Shown here piece by piece: positions 47,702 through 58,603 of a stretch of DNA of 64,000 bases. The number at the start of each line of letters is the position of its first letter. Position 1 is the first letter of the stretch. The translations under genes and the position numbers were made by a program. The notes beneath the pieces are model-generated. The model searched no databases and was not told the origin of the DNA. It was given only the letters and a program-made list of their open reading frames with translations. Where the stretch lies: positions 35,244,743 to 35,308,742 of the forward strand of contig JAJKFL010000013.1 in assembly GCA_021186555.1 (NCBI GenBank), in the 5' to 3' direction. The DNA is from Reticulitermes speratus. Its lineage: Eukaryota > Arthropoda > Insecta > Blattodea > Rhinotermitidae.

Positions 47702-47916
47702 TTCAGGTTTCCGCAGCCGTGTAAATGAGGTCTTCGCTCTTCTGGGACGTTATGCAGCTTTGATTGTTAGTTACCGAATGTTCGGGACAGCCTATCGGTT
47801 TCTTCTTACAGGGTCAAGTAGATTGACCCTTGAAGATGGGACCGATGGGCTGTCTCGAAACGTCGGTAACTGACTACCAATCAACGCTGCGTAACATTTA
47901 AAAAGAGTGAAGACCT
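47702..47916 (-). mobile_element. Foldback element f3
   Basis: The left arm is diverged (TTCAGGTTTCCGCAGCCGTG, TCTTCGCTCTTCTGGG) and the right arm better kept (GACCCTTGAAGATGGGACC...GTCTCGAAACGTCGG, CGCTGCGTAAC). The hairpin GGGAC/GTCTC uses a G-U pair. The tail is at the left. Confidence 0.7.
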
Positions 47917-48094
47917 AAAACCCTCGTCCCGTAACTGGAATTAACGAAATTTGGTCTTTTGTGAAAATCGGAACGTAATTTTGACATAAAATTATTGATT
48001 CCTGATAGGCCTAAATAGACCCTGGAAATGTCTTTTTACCTGCAAGTTTCATTAACGTCAGCCAATTTTTAACACTGTTAGTCATCTCACTCCT

Positions 48095-48252
48095 TTCGAG
48101 ATTTCAGGTTTTCGCAGCGGTGTGGATGAGGTATCAGCTATTCTGAGATGTGAGGCTGTCACTGGGTGTTTTGTTCCGACGTTTCACAACAGCGGTCTGG
48201 TCTCAACTCGAAACTTCGGTAAGCAAGTACCCAGCGACGCAGCATCGCAACC
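48095..48252 (-). mobile_element. Foldback element f4, old
   Basis: ATTTCAGGTTTTCGCAGCGG, GATGAGGTATCAGC, TTCCGACGTTTCAC and ACTCGAAACTTCGG keep the order of the f family with many substitutions. Confidence 0.5.
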
Positions 48253-48269
48253 CAGGAGAACTAATAGCT

Positions 48270-48575
48270 CAATTCACTCCATTTGCCACATTGTCAGTCA
48301 GACTCAGCCTGTTGTTTTTACTGCCAGTCACCTCAAATAATTGTCAGCACATTCTGTCAGCTCAGCCTGTTGTTTTTACTGCCACAGTCACCTCATAATA
48401 TATTGTCTCATGACATTCAGTCAGCTCAGCCTGTTGTTTTTACTGCCAGTCACCTCAAATAATTGTCCGCACATTCAGTCAGCTCGGCCATTTGTCCATA
48501 CTGTCAGTTAGCTCAGCCAATTGTCCATATTGTCAGTTAGCTCAGCACCTTATTTACTCTGTCAGTTAGCTCGTG
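48270..48575 (+). repeat. Minisatellite with about 60-base and about 30-base units
   Basis: CAGCTCAGCCTGTTGTTTTT plus ACTGCCAGTCACCTC recurs three times at about 60-67 bases. It gives way to shorter GTCAGTTAGCTCAGCCAATT units. Confidence 0.8.
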
Positions 48576-49649
48576 ATATATTTTTACTGCTCTGCATTCC
48601 GTGTCTTGGTTGCCCAAGTTACGTTGTTTTATCTTATCATTAAATAAACTAAACTCGAATTCAAAGAGCACTGGAATGAGATTTACCAGCAGTGGGCATA
48701 TCTCGCAACCAAATGAACGTTGCCAGGGAAGTATATCCACTCTGCAGTATTCGATTTTTGTCACGAAATTTGTCACTTGAACGTAACAAATTGTCTTAGT
48801 TTGCATTTCAATAAATGTTGAAGCTCTTATGTATATTGCATTCAAGGGCAAAATTTATTCTTCTTCTGCTTTATGCAGTTTAAGAATTGTGTGCAACAAG
48901 CCCTTTCCTCTGTCCGTTTGAATTAGGTCTGTGTTAATTCTGGTAGTCACTGTCTTAGCCCCTATTTTCTCTTCTTTCCAATATAATTAATATTTCTTCA
49001 GTTCTTGTACCACATCATCAATCTGCCTCAACTACCAAATTTTTAAATTTTTATTCCGTCTTTGAACTAAAAATATTTTCGAAAACGCGATTATTAATTT
49101 ATCATCCGCGAATTGTATTCCAGATACTGCCATCCATTTCCACATAAAATCAAGTTCCATTGTTAAATCTGACAAGTAGACTTGACATAGTAAAACTTTT
49201 ATCTTCCGTCCTTTATTAATCATAGCCTCTGGTGTTCACATCGTTATCCAGTTAGTAGCATTCGCACAAAACATAATGAAATATTCAGAGGGGTGAGTTT
49301 ATATTCCCCAACTTTCCAACATTTATGTTTATACCGTCAGGTTTACATTTTATCAACGTTGATCTGTTGCTGGTTTAAGTTGACTCAACTTGAAAGTTTA
49401 TTCGCAGTTGTCAACACATGAAACAACTCAGTAAAAAAAATACACAGTCTGTTATTATTTTTAAGCAAACGTACAGCATATATGTTTATATCAGTGGGTC
49501 TCGAGTTACGAAACCTTCTGACGGTAGGTTGCAGATGGACGAACTTTCTGAAAATGGGAGGTATTATATAAGATAAATTTGCATATCGAGGACTTCATGA
49601 ATTTTATCTTTGTCGTATGTTATTAGGATTGTGAAATGAAGGAGTCATG
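48576..49649. other. No gene seen
   Basis: Unassigned AT-rich sequence. Confidence 0.3.
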
Positions 49650-49925
49650 CTTCCCGCATGCGAGAAAAGAAGAACGCCTACTGAATTCGGGTGAGAAAAC
49701 TTGAAGGGAAGGGAACACTTGAAAGACCGAGTTGTAGATTGAAGGAAAATATTAAATGGATCTAATAAATATGTGGAATGGGAAAGTGTATACTGGATTT
49801 GTCTGGTCCTGGACAGGGACCAATAGCGGGTCTGTTACGTGCACGGATATGTAATGAAGGGAATTTATTGACTAGCTGAGAAACTATTAGCTTCTCGAAA
49901 GGGACGTAGTTTCACGGACATATTT
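49650..49925 (+). mobile_element. LINE-B 3' fragment
   Basis: Translations such as REKKNAY, then LKENIKWI, DLSGPGQGPIAGLL and finally LLASRKGRSFT follow the order of the LINE-B tail (RNAYRIL, W.DNIKMDL, DLAQDRDQW, FSRRT..H). It is heavily decayed. Confidence 0.55.
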
Positions 49926-50929
49926 TAGTAGTAGGCTTATTAGAAAAGTGAGATGAAAATAAAATAAGGCAATGAAGTTGTTAATTTTAAGAAGATTCAC
50001 GCCTCTTGTGTTATGGACAACAGAAATCACAGTAAATCCAGTCAAACACAACAGGACTGGATTTACTGTGATTTTTAATAAAGTTGTTACTGAATAAGAG
50101 TCAAAGTTACTGTTATTTTTTATAACTTTTCTACGTATTGAAGGGAGAAATTTCTGCCCTTTTATTGTGACTCCGTCCTGCTTTTTGATGATGAACATGA
50201 GCATATAGCCTATATAGCTTTCACTGCGATTAATTCCTGGTATTGGCGAAGAACATAAAGCCGATAGAGTTAACATCCTTTTAGTTTTAAAGCACAAATT
50301 CCGTGAACATACCCGTCCTGTGCAATTTGGCACTTTATAGGTGTATGTGACAGTCCAGGACTGGTTGGATTCTTGGAGAGGATATCCTAAGATGGAAGAT
50401 GAACTAGCCACCTGGTCGTAATCTATTTTGCATATAATAGTCTAACGCTCAATTAATTTAAATTCATAGAATACATTTTCAGGTATTTGGTTGTAGGACC
50501 AGCTGGCATTAAAGACATTTCAACTCGTCACGGGAGCTACTTTCTTCATTACATTTACAAAAATTGATCCCTATGAAAGCAAGGTGTTACGGAGGAAAAT
50601 TTACAAATTTCTTACACCAGTATGATTCAAACCAGCGTCTCGCGTCTATATCATCACCTTAAAAAATAACCAGTGCAACGTGCTTTCAATTCGGAGCGTA
50701 GAACCTTCCAGAACATTTCAAAATGTCGTTACAGAGTCGCGCTATGACACTCGGATTTGGAATTTGCGCAACGGAATTTTGGTCTGTGAATTGGATTGCA
50801 ACTCAGTGGCAAAGAGTCGATTGGCGAAACAAGGCGGTATCGCAACAAACTCTTTTGTGCACTGAATTTAAACCGAACATTAGGTTATGTACCTGTAAAG
50901 ATCTAGAACAAATAAGAAAGACGCACTTA
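49926..50929. other. No gene seen
   Basis: A short local inverted repeat (CACAGTAAATCCAGTC / GACTGGATTTACTGTG) lies at 50027-50073. The remainder, including the 174-codon minus frame, is unassigned. Confidence 0.35.
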
Positions 50930-51475
50930 TTAGGCGCGTTCACAAAACTGCGAAAAGCAACTATTAGCTTCGTCATGTCTGCCAGTCTGTCCGTCCGTCT
51001 GCGTATGTCTGTCCCCATGTAACAACTCAGCTCCCACTGGAAGAATTTTTATGAAATTTAATATTTAATTATTTTTAGAAAATCTGTCGGAAAAAGTCAA
51101 GTTTAATTAAATCTGACAAGAATAACGGATACTTTACATGAAGACCTATATGCATTTATGATAATATCTCGCTGAATTCTTCTTAGAATGAGAAATGTTT
51201 CTGACAAAAGTTGTAGAGAAAATCAAAACACATATTTTATAGTCAGTAAAGTTTTTCCGAAAAATGTGACGTTTGTGAGATAATGTGGAAAAATATGGTA
51301 CAGCCAGACAGGCCACAGATGACTATATAATACGGCGCACGCGCTTTGCATGCGAAGGCTATAGACACACTCAGAATATGTAATACTTATTGCTTTCCCA
51401 CGGCAACAACTGTTGCGCGGACGCGCACCAATGTTACGTTTATACGTACATTGCCTTTATTATCTGTAGTATGTT
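50930..51475 (+). repeat. Repeat R copy 3, longest
   Basis: TTAGGCGCGTTC, GCGAAAAGCAACTATTAGC, GTCC/GTCT run, ATGAAATTTAATATTTAA, TACTTTACATGAAGACC and the end CACGGCAACAACTG...ACGTTTATACGTACATTGCC. It defines the full element better than the other copies. Confidence 0.8.
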
Positions 51476-52033
51476 CCTATTTAGGCGTTGTGTAACAGTT
51501 TAGTAAAAATACACTTTGTGCTAAGTAAGACTAGACTGTATGCGCTGCTGTTCTTTTGCTGGCGACGCGAGCCCTGTGATATGAGCCTCAAGGCTCAACC
51601 ACGCATAATCTGCGAGACCCAGACGTCACGTCAGCCTGAGCAGTCCACCACCGCTAGTCCTCGCCACCGTCGCACCATCACGACGTTCTAACAAGCTGGC
51701 CTATGTATGTCCCAACGGGAAAGCGACAGAGTGACAAGGGGGGTGGTTGAATTGGTATACAGACACCAGCGTTTGCCAGGAGCATATTAATTACTAGTAC
51801 CGAAACAGCAACCAACAAACATTTGTAACGTGTCAACCTTACAACTTTGAAAACAGACTGCGCTCTCGTCCCAAAAGTTGCTGAACACGGTGTTAAATCG
51901 CAGAAGACGGGAATGTTTATCAGCACAGCTTTGAGAACGTTAAATCTCGCACAAATTTTGTATGCCAAGCATTTAAGACTTCACTTCGTACTCACAGCAG
52001 ACACTGCGCTACCGGGTGTGTATTTGAAAATAT
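51476..52033. other. No gene seen
   Basis: Unassigned. Confidence 0.3.
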
Positions 52034-52044
52034 TCGCTGTTAAT

Positions 52045-52294
52045 GAGATCTGCGCTCTTCTGGGATATTACGCGGCGTCGTGTGGTAATTGTTTACCGAC
52101 GTTTCGGGACAACGTATCGGTCCCATCTTCACTGGTCAAGAGTCCGAGTTCTTTCCTATTCGGACTCTTGACCCGTGAAGATGGGACGGACACTTTGTCC
52201 CGAAACGTCGGTAAACAATTACCACACGACGCCGCGTAATATCCCAGAAGAGCGCAGATCTCATCAACATCGCGGCGGAAGCCTGAAATCAAAA
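52045..52294 (+). mobile_element. Foldback element f5, near-intact, with 11-base TSD
   Basis: Starts GAGATCTGCGCTCTTCTGGG; the arms meet near 52155. It ends with a one-sided tail ATCAACATCGCGGCGGAAGC then CTGAAATC. TCGCTGTTAAT is found at 52034-52044 and exactly again at 52295-52305. The right-arm motif is GTGAAGATGGGAC...GTCCCGAAACGTCGG with a perfect hairpin. Both strands are open only because of the palindrome. Confidence 0.85.
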
Positions 52295-52401
52295 TCGCTG
52301 TTAATCTTGAAAGTTATAAGAAACACGTAAAAACAGTGATCCAGTGATTGAGGTTATCTCTATCTAAGGGACCCAACAGATTAGGTGTCTCCCTCCCCCT
52401 T

Positions 52402-52442
52402 CACCTGAGGACGGAAGCAGATCCAGTTTCCGAAACGTCGTG
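52402..52442 (+). ncRNA. Hammerhead-like motif, unpaired element
   Basis: CAC, CTGAGGA, C, GGAA-loop-TTCC, GAAA, ACGT palindrome, C, GTG. CAC/GTG is stem I, GGAA/TTCC stem II and GTC the cleavage triplet. A second related block (GACGA-T-GGAC-AAA-GTCC-A-GAAAC) follows at 52472-52493, so two motifs lie in tandem here. Confidence 0.45.
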
Positions 52443-52499
52443 TTATCTAGTCATTTAGATTTCCGGACGATGGACAAAGTCCAGAAACCCATCAGTTCA

Positions 52500-53409
52500 T
52501 GTTACATACGTCGTCAGAACATTTTAGAATTTACATAAACACACTGTTTGGCCAGTGTGCGGATTGTTTTTTAGAGTTACAGCAGGCGGTACATACATTA
52601 GCCGTCGTGCTCTAAATTGTTAATTCAGTCCACTTCAATCCCTTGTGCCCCCCTCCCCCTCCCCTACGGAACCGCTTAGCTCTCTCCTGCCACATCTCAA
52701 CCAAACTGCCCTTCGCCACGTCACTACTACGATGCATGTATTTCCTCACCTTCCTGGTAACTAGCTGTCTTTCAAAACTTCCAAACATAACTGTGTGACC
52801 GTGATTTGTGGTTAGAACCTTTTGACACTCTGCTGAAGAAATTTCCTTCGGAGGTTTAGGCCATTCAAGTGACTGCCAGCTCCTCCAGAAGTTTATAGAG
52901 ACGTGCGCACTCCGTATTGGTTGCTGCATGCGCCAACTTGTTTAACTATAAACATTTAGGCCACTCAAGACCGGTCTGACTGCCTGGAACGCTAATAAGA
53001 CTTAAGTGACAATCCAAATACATATGTCAGGGCTAATACTAAACAGGCAGACACTAGGAACTGAAATAGGCCACGACCACTTCCAATTGATGATGCACTA
53101 ATTATTTTAAATTTGACACCATGTAATGTGAGCTACTGGTACGGTCTGTGAACCACAGTTACAATACAGTGGCAGGAATAGTGTGTGGGTATGGACTTGG
53201 AAGTTTTGTGACTCGTAGTTTAACGTCAGTGAGTTCGTTTGGAGAGACTAAGGGAAAGTCGTCTGGTAGTTGGTCTTTTATTTATTTGTTATTTTGTTAA
53301 TCGGTCGATATTAGTCGAGTGGTCTGGTTAGTAATTGTTTAGTTATGTGTTATTTGGTTAGCCTGTCAATTGGTTGTTTGGTTGGTTTATCAGTAAACCT
53401 ATAACTTGG
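52500..53409. other. No gene seen
   Basis: Unassigned. The 105-codon minus frame at 52612-52929 has mixed composition and no motif I recognise. Confidence 0.3.
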
Positions 53410-53412
53410 CTT

Positions 53413-53782
53413 TAGTAAGTCAGTCAGTCAGTCAAGCAGTCTGTCTGTTAGCCAGTCAATATGTCAGTCAGTCAGTCATTCAGGCAGTCTGTCAGGCGGT
53501 TAGTCTGCCTGTCAGACGGCGTCAGCCAGTCTGGTTGTCAGTCCGTCAGTCTGTCCTGTCTGTATGTCAGTCAGTGAGTCTGTCTGTATGTCAGTCAGTC
53601 ATTCAGTCAGTCTGTCTGTTAGCCAGTCAATATGTCAGTCAGTCAATCATTCAGGCAGTGTGTCAGGTGGTTAGTCTGCCTGTCAGACGGTCAGTCAGTC
53701 AGTCTGGTTGCCAGTCCGTCAGTCAGTCTGTCTGTATGTCAGTCAGTCTTTCAAGCAGTCTGTCAGGCGGTTAGTCTGTTTT
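53413..53782 (+). repeat. GTCA repeat with 171-base higher-order unit
   Basis: Tetranucleotide GTCA/GTCT with the distinctive block GTTAGCCAGTCAATATGTC at 53447 and again at 53618, 171 bases apart, plus matching CAGGCGGTTAGTCTGCC blocks. The 122-codon Ser/Val/Gln frame is a product of the repeat. Confidence 0.85.
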
Positions 53783-55145
53783 CCTAACACAATTCCTGTT
53801 GCAGTAACTGGCACCAAATCCTTTCTTTGCCTTTAGTAGTATTGGAATTTTATTTACCATACAAAATACTGAAGTATGTTTGTACTCAGTGTTTACCCAA
53901 AGCCTTGCAGTGTTGTTTACTTTCTCTTGTAGCGATGTTCTAAGTTTAGTGGTAATATTTTCTCTATAGTTTGGTGACACAGCAAACTTGTGGGCCACAG
54001 GTTGCTTCCTTTTAGTGGTATGAGGTGAGGTTGGCAGAACTTCCGATTTGTTCCCCCTACAACCCGGTTGGCCTCCAATTTCCGGCCACTGATTGAGCAT
54101 AACGCCCCCTTTCTCTCTTCGCACACACACACACAGACACACACACACACAGAACGACCAGAACAGATGCCTGGGAGAAAGCAATAAAGACGCCTTTGCG
54201 TCCTCATTGTTCTACAATTTCATGTCTTTTTCTTCAAACAGGAAACAGCCACGAGAGGCCACACGAATGGATACAATAAAATGGCTGTTCAAAGCAATGT
54301 ATTATAAACCGGAAGATGGAAATGTTAGTCAATTATGATAATGCAATGCATTATATAAATTAATTTCTTTAAAAACCTGCTAAACCTGAATATTCTTCAT
54401 GTATCATCAATTACTACTGCGTAGCGTTAGCACAGTTGGTACAATGTGTTAGTTAATTAAAAGAAATTGCATGTGTGTGAGGTGTTCTTGACACCTGTAC
54501 AAAACATAATACAAATAGAGTAATTCAGATTACGGTCCTCTGGAATGTGTGTAGTCTGGTAGACACAGTGGCATAGCCAGCTTTGTGTTGTTGCCCTTGG
54601 CGAATAATTACAATGGCCGCCTCTAATAGAAGCTACGAACTTTAAAATACATCACAATTATTTATTGAATTTAGGAGTATTCGGCTCAGTAATTTAAAAT
54701 TTGTTGAGCGCAGAAAATTAATTTTTTTCATTTAAGATATTCATTTTGCCGCCAAATGTTCCTCCTCTTCGACTCTGCTGCCCGGGGCGGCCGCACCATT
54801 GCCCCCCCCCCTTTTTATCTACGCCCCAGGTAGATAGGCAAACCTACCAATGTTTTCGAGTGACATGTTGCTTGCATATTCTCACCTCGAGGTAAAGGCT
54901 GTGTCTTGTACTGTACTGCCCCAGAAGTTTCCTGCAGGGACAGAAGAAAACCATTTGGAGTCTCAGTCAGGAAACCCGGTTTTCGACCGAAATTTGAAAC
55001 CGGTACCTCCGATATGCTAATCGCAGTTTGCTGACTATTACTAAATGATGTTAGTTGTTATCTGTAAGACCGAAGTGATGTCTTGTTGCTGGCACCGGCT
55101 TGAGATCTTATTTAATATGCAACTTATTTGTCAGTTTTGTAATAT
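53783..55145. other. No gene; tRNA-like relic at 54890-55025
   Basis: CA repeat at 54122-54152. C run near 54804. On the minus strand GGTTTCAAATTTCGGTCG near 54990 may be an old SINE B-box. The remainder is unassigned. Confidence 0.35.
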
Positions 55146-55531
55146 TATCCAACAAATGCACTAATTGTCACAGGTTCATGATAATATATTTGAAAACATT
55201 CCATTCCTATATGTTTCGGACCCTTTCGGCCCATCATTAGGGAGAACACAAGACGCTATTTTGTAAAACAATTATGGAGTGTTCACAGTACTCATATCAG
55301 CCACACGCTGCCTTAATCCACTAGTTCTTTTGTAACATATCACCACACTAACATTACCAGCAGATCTACTTATACAGCAGAACAAGCATTGTCTATTATA
55401 TAATTGTTTTATACAATAGCGTCTGTTGTTCTCCCTCATGATGCGCCGAAAGAGTCCGAAACATGTAGGAGTGGAATGTTTTTAAATATATTAATAAGAA
55501 CCTGTGATAATTAGTGCATTTGTTGGATAAG
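55146..55531. mobile_element. Foldback element e7
   Basis: Terminal arms TATCCAACAAATGCACTAAT and its complement ATTAGTGCATTTGTTGGATA bound the element. Inner sequence near 55250-55420 is only partly paired. Both arms carry the motif with a changed G5 position (CTAATGA left, CTCATGA right). I found no convincing target duplication. Confidence 0.75.
55431..55471 (+). ncRNA. Hammerhead-like motif in e7, core-damaged
   Basis: CTCC, CTCATGA, T, then a hairpin region ending GTCC, GAAA, ACATGT, A, GGAG. CTCC/GGAG pairs as stem I. C replaces the essential G of CTGANGA, so catalysis would not be expected. Confidence 0.35.
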
Positions 55532-56459
55532 ATTAAAAAAAATCGAATTATAATGCAAGGTATGGAAAATAGACGATTATTTGTCAGGATTACATTTGCA
55601 ATCCCAGCGTTGTACACTACAACGCCAAAAGCCACACAGGAAACTTATTTTCTGTTTTAAATATGTGCGGGTTATTTTTATGTTACAGATTTCCTTCGTA
55701 ACTTTATCAGCATCGTACGGTGCTAAAAGACACACAGAAATCTTATTTTGTGATTTATTTTATAAAGGAGTAGTTTTTGTAAAACGCTCTTTTCTTTATC
55801 CGTGTGCCGATTACATCACAAGGCAAATGATAGATTTATAACGTGGGATTTTGAAATGCATTCTAGCCTTTCTGAGTTCATTTTGATATTCTTACGTAAG
55901 GAAAGCGGCCGACTAATGGGATTGATAAAGAGTGATGGTTGTCATGGTGACGGGTTTTGACGTCACTCTCAGTTGAAAGCGAGGACCGACCGACTAACAA
56001 AATAGATTTCTTTATTCCGTGATATTAGGTACTTTATTAGATTCTATACAACCAGAATGTAGCATTTTTTTTTCTAGACTGCGGACCTGTTATTTAAGTA
56101 GATTTAAGCCTGAAATTTCAGTATTTTCTTTTGCCCGAAATACAATGTGTAGTTTGAAGTGATGGCGCACCGCAACGCGAAGCACTCCTGAAGCCAAACT
56201 CCCTGGGGAAATGCGAAAGAAAAGAAGAATATCAGCAGCTGGATTTAAACCCGTATAGTTGGTTTTGTTGGCAACAGAAATGAGATTCTAATGATGCTTG
56301 ACATCTCCGTTTGAGGGACCTAACTCTATTCTGACGCTGAGTGCAACATGGGACTTACTGTTCCACTTCATGCGATATCTGCTTGTCGTCAGAAAGATGT
56401 CAATTTTTGTGACTTGACAGCTCTGTGTACGGTAGAACACACAGATGTGACAAGAACGA
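55532..56459. other. No gene seen
   Basis: Unassigned. Confidence 0.3.
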
Positions 56460-56735
56460 CAAGTTTGTTTTGTTATTTTATAATTTTGTTCATTTTCTTG
56501 GTGTTCTTATTCTTTTCTTGTTCTTCTGATTCCTCTCTTTTTGTTCTTGTTTCCCTCATCCTCATTCTCTTTTTTCACATAATTCTTCCTCTCTTCACCA
56601 TATACTTCCCTTTGTACATTTTATTTATTTATTGCTTCGTCTACTTTTTCCCCAGCTTCCTTTCTTTACAGTTCACTTCTGTCTCCTCCTTTGCTTCCTC
56701 TTCTCATTCCTCCTTTATCTTCCTCTGACTATCTA
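56460..56735 (-). repeat. Pyrimidine-rich tract
   Basis: CTTT/TCCT-rich on the plus strand, the mirror composition of the purine tracts at 31.2 and 46.3 kb. The 126-codon frame is compositional. Confidence 0.65.
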
Positions 56736-56802
56736 CCTCAGACAAAGTACAACGTTCTCAATCAGCAAGGTAACTGAGTTGTATTGAGAAACACTACCTT
56801 TG

Positions 56803-57004
56803 TGGCCGTGCCACGGCTCAGGCGGTTAGTCGCCGGCCTCTCACCGCGGAGGCCCGGGTTCGATCTCGGCTCAGTCCATGTGGGATTTTTGGTGGACAAA
56901 GTGGCGCTGGAACAGATTTATCCCCGAGTGCTTTGGTTTACCCTGTCAATTTGATTCCACTGGTGCTCCATTACACGAAAAAATGGGAAAAACTAATCAT
57001 CTTC
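56803..57004 (+). mobile_element. SINE-4 copy 2 (tRNA-derived)
   Basis: Well-preserved head: GGCCGTGCCACGGCTCAGGC, GTCGCCGGCCTCTCACCGCG, B-box GGGTTCGATCTCGGC. The body GCTTTGGTTTACCCTGTCAA and GTGCTCCATTACAC is shared with 16516. Sequence to about 57400 may belong to the element but has no second copy here to confirm it. Confidence 0.75.
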
Positions 57005-57589
57005 ACCACAAAAAAACCTGACTCTTTCTAGGCTCAGGACAACTGTTTACAAAGCACCGTTTACCTCCCTTACATCGGGTTTCTACCCATGTCAACTATG
57101 AGTCAAACCCGAGAAGATATTCGGGTTATAGGCCTACTCTTAACCTTCCAGAGGCACTTCGAGCAGAGCTCAACTTCTTGTCTTGGAGCATTCTCGCCCA
57201 CGGCAAGGGCAGACGCTAAGTCAGTAGTTTGGCTGTACTACCTGAGGAGTCATCCATGGTAGAATCTCCTGGCCAAGTTACCTTCAGGACCTACACAGAT
57301 TTCAGCATAAAATTTGCGTCAGTTTTTCAGCCATTGATATTAGCAATGGCCGCGGATCGGGGCAAGACATAGTTAGTTGGCATGTAAAGGACCACGTATA
57401 TTCTATAAATGCCTAGTGAAATGGATTAGATGATATTAAATGGGCCAGTTGGTTTGTAAGTTAGCAGTACATGTTCATGCAATATTGATATTAACGTCAA
57501 AAACATGCAAGAAAAACATTCCGAGATTTATACAATAACTCGGCATTTTTCCTGCGATCCAACGCTCTTGAAACTTAACAGTATTTAGA
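57005..57589. other. Possible SINE-4 extension; otherwise unassigned
   Basis: Relatively GC-balanced sequence with an internal inverted pair (CATCGGGTTTCTACCC, CCCGAGAAGATATTCGGG). No coding signal. Confidence 0.3.
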
Positions 57590-57598
57590 TAGTCTCAT

Positions 57599-57833
57599 GA
57601 GATCTGCGCTCTTCTGGGATATTACGCAGCATTGAGTCACAGTCCTGTATCGACTTTTCGGGACGTCCTATCGGACCCATCTTCAAGGGTTTTGGACTTC
57701 TTGACCCTTTGAAGATGGGACAGATAGTTTGTCCCGAAACGTCGGTACAGGACTGTGACTCAACGCTGCGTAATATCCCAGAAGAGCGCAGATCTCATCT
57801 ACATCGCGCCGGAAGCCTGAAATCGAGCTTGGT
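57599..57833 (+). mobile_element. Foldback element f6, near-intact, with 9-base TSD
   Basis: Begins at the same base as f5 (GAGATCTGCGCTCTTCTGGG) and ends with the same tail type (ATCTACATCGCGCCGGAAGC, CTGAAATC). TAGTCTCAT at 57590-57598 recurs at 57834-57842. The right-arm hairpin GGGAC...GTCCC is intact before GAAACGTCGG. Confidence 0.85.
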
Positions 57834-57842
57834 TAGTCTCAT

Positions 57843-58603
57843 TCTAGAATTCTGACGGCAAAAATTCTTTCAAATTTTTACTTACCTCTTTGGAAGCTCT
57901 ACACGAGTTATGTCATTTAGATACTGACATGTGCTTTTAAATGAAGCCCTGAAATAATCAGTGAAAGTCGTGTTTCTCGCCATCTTTAATTGGCCAAAGA
58001 TAACAATGTATTGCTTTATAACGACATTATAAAATCTTTTCTATTTTTTTTTTGTACAAACGTCTTCAGAGTTAAACTGATGCAACCAATGAATACTAAA
58101 ATCGGAATATGCGGGTTTAGAAACTTGCGCCTTCGCTGTGATGTATTTTATCAACATATAAAATAAATGCTTGATACAAAATTTAAATCTACCTTTACCT
58201 TTGCTATTACAGATGTGACTTGACACGTTATAAAGTCGAAAAAATTTTTCCGCTACTCCCGTGGTATTATTTTACATTTTGGAGAAAGTTTAGGTTGAAA
58301 ATATATTGATTTTTGCTATTGTCACAATATGCTTTCCCGATACTAAACAGATTGAGGGTTTGTATCTCTCTTCTCAGAAATTCGCGTCGGTGTTATGTTG
58401 AAATATATTAAGGGAAGAAATTGAAAGAAAACAAGTGGTTTATTATTTGGATGAGTAAAAGGCGCGACATGTTGGCTTATAAGTAATTATTTCACATAGT
58501 CAGAAGTGTGCGCTTTTAAAACCTCAGGCTGCTTTACAATCGGAGTAAAACTTTAAACCTTTATTTTCAAACTTTATTCTATTTTCACCGTGCATTTTTC
58601 GAG
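57843..58603. other. No gene seen
   Basis: Unassigned AT-rich sequence. Confidence 0.3.

Noticed and set aside
49887-50411. 174-codon minus-strand frame, the longest in the window
   Set aside because: No motif or family resemblance. It overlaps the LINE-B fragment at its end and includes a local inverted repeat, so a chance frame is likelier.
52068-52292. Open frames on both strands across f5, and the matching frames in f1, f2 and f4
   Set aside because: They arise because the element is a palindrome with few stops. The same peptide appears on both strands and only in repeats.
52612-52929. 105-codon minus-strand frame with mixed, charged composition
   Set aside because: It looks more protein-like than most but matches nothing I recognise and has no splice or codon evidence. 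Left unassigned.
53413-53782. CRISPR-like array
   Set aside because: Units are tetranucleotide-based without distinct spacers, and the sequence is eukaryotic.
56348-56728. 126-codon frame resembling a membrane protein
   Set aside because: It is derived from a pyrimidine-rich tract with simple-sequence composition.
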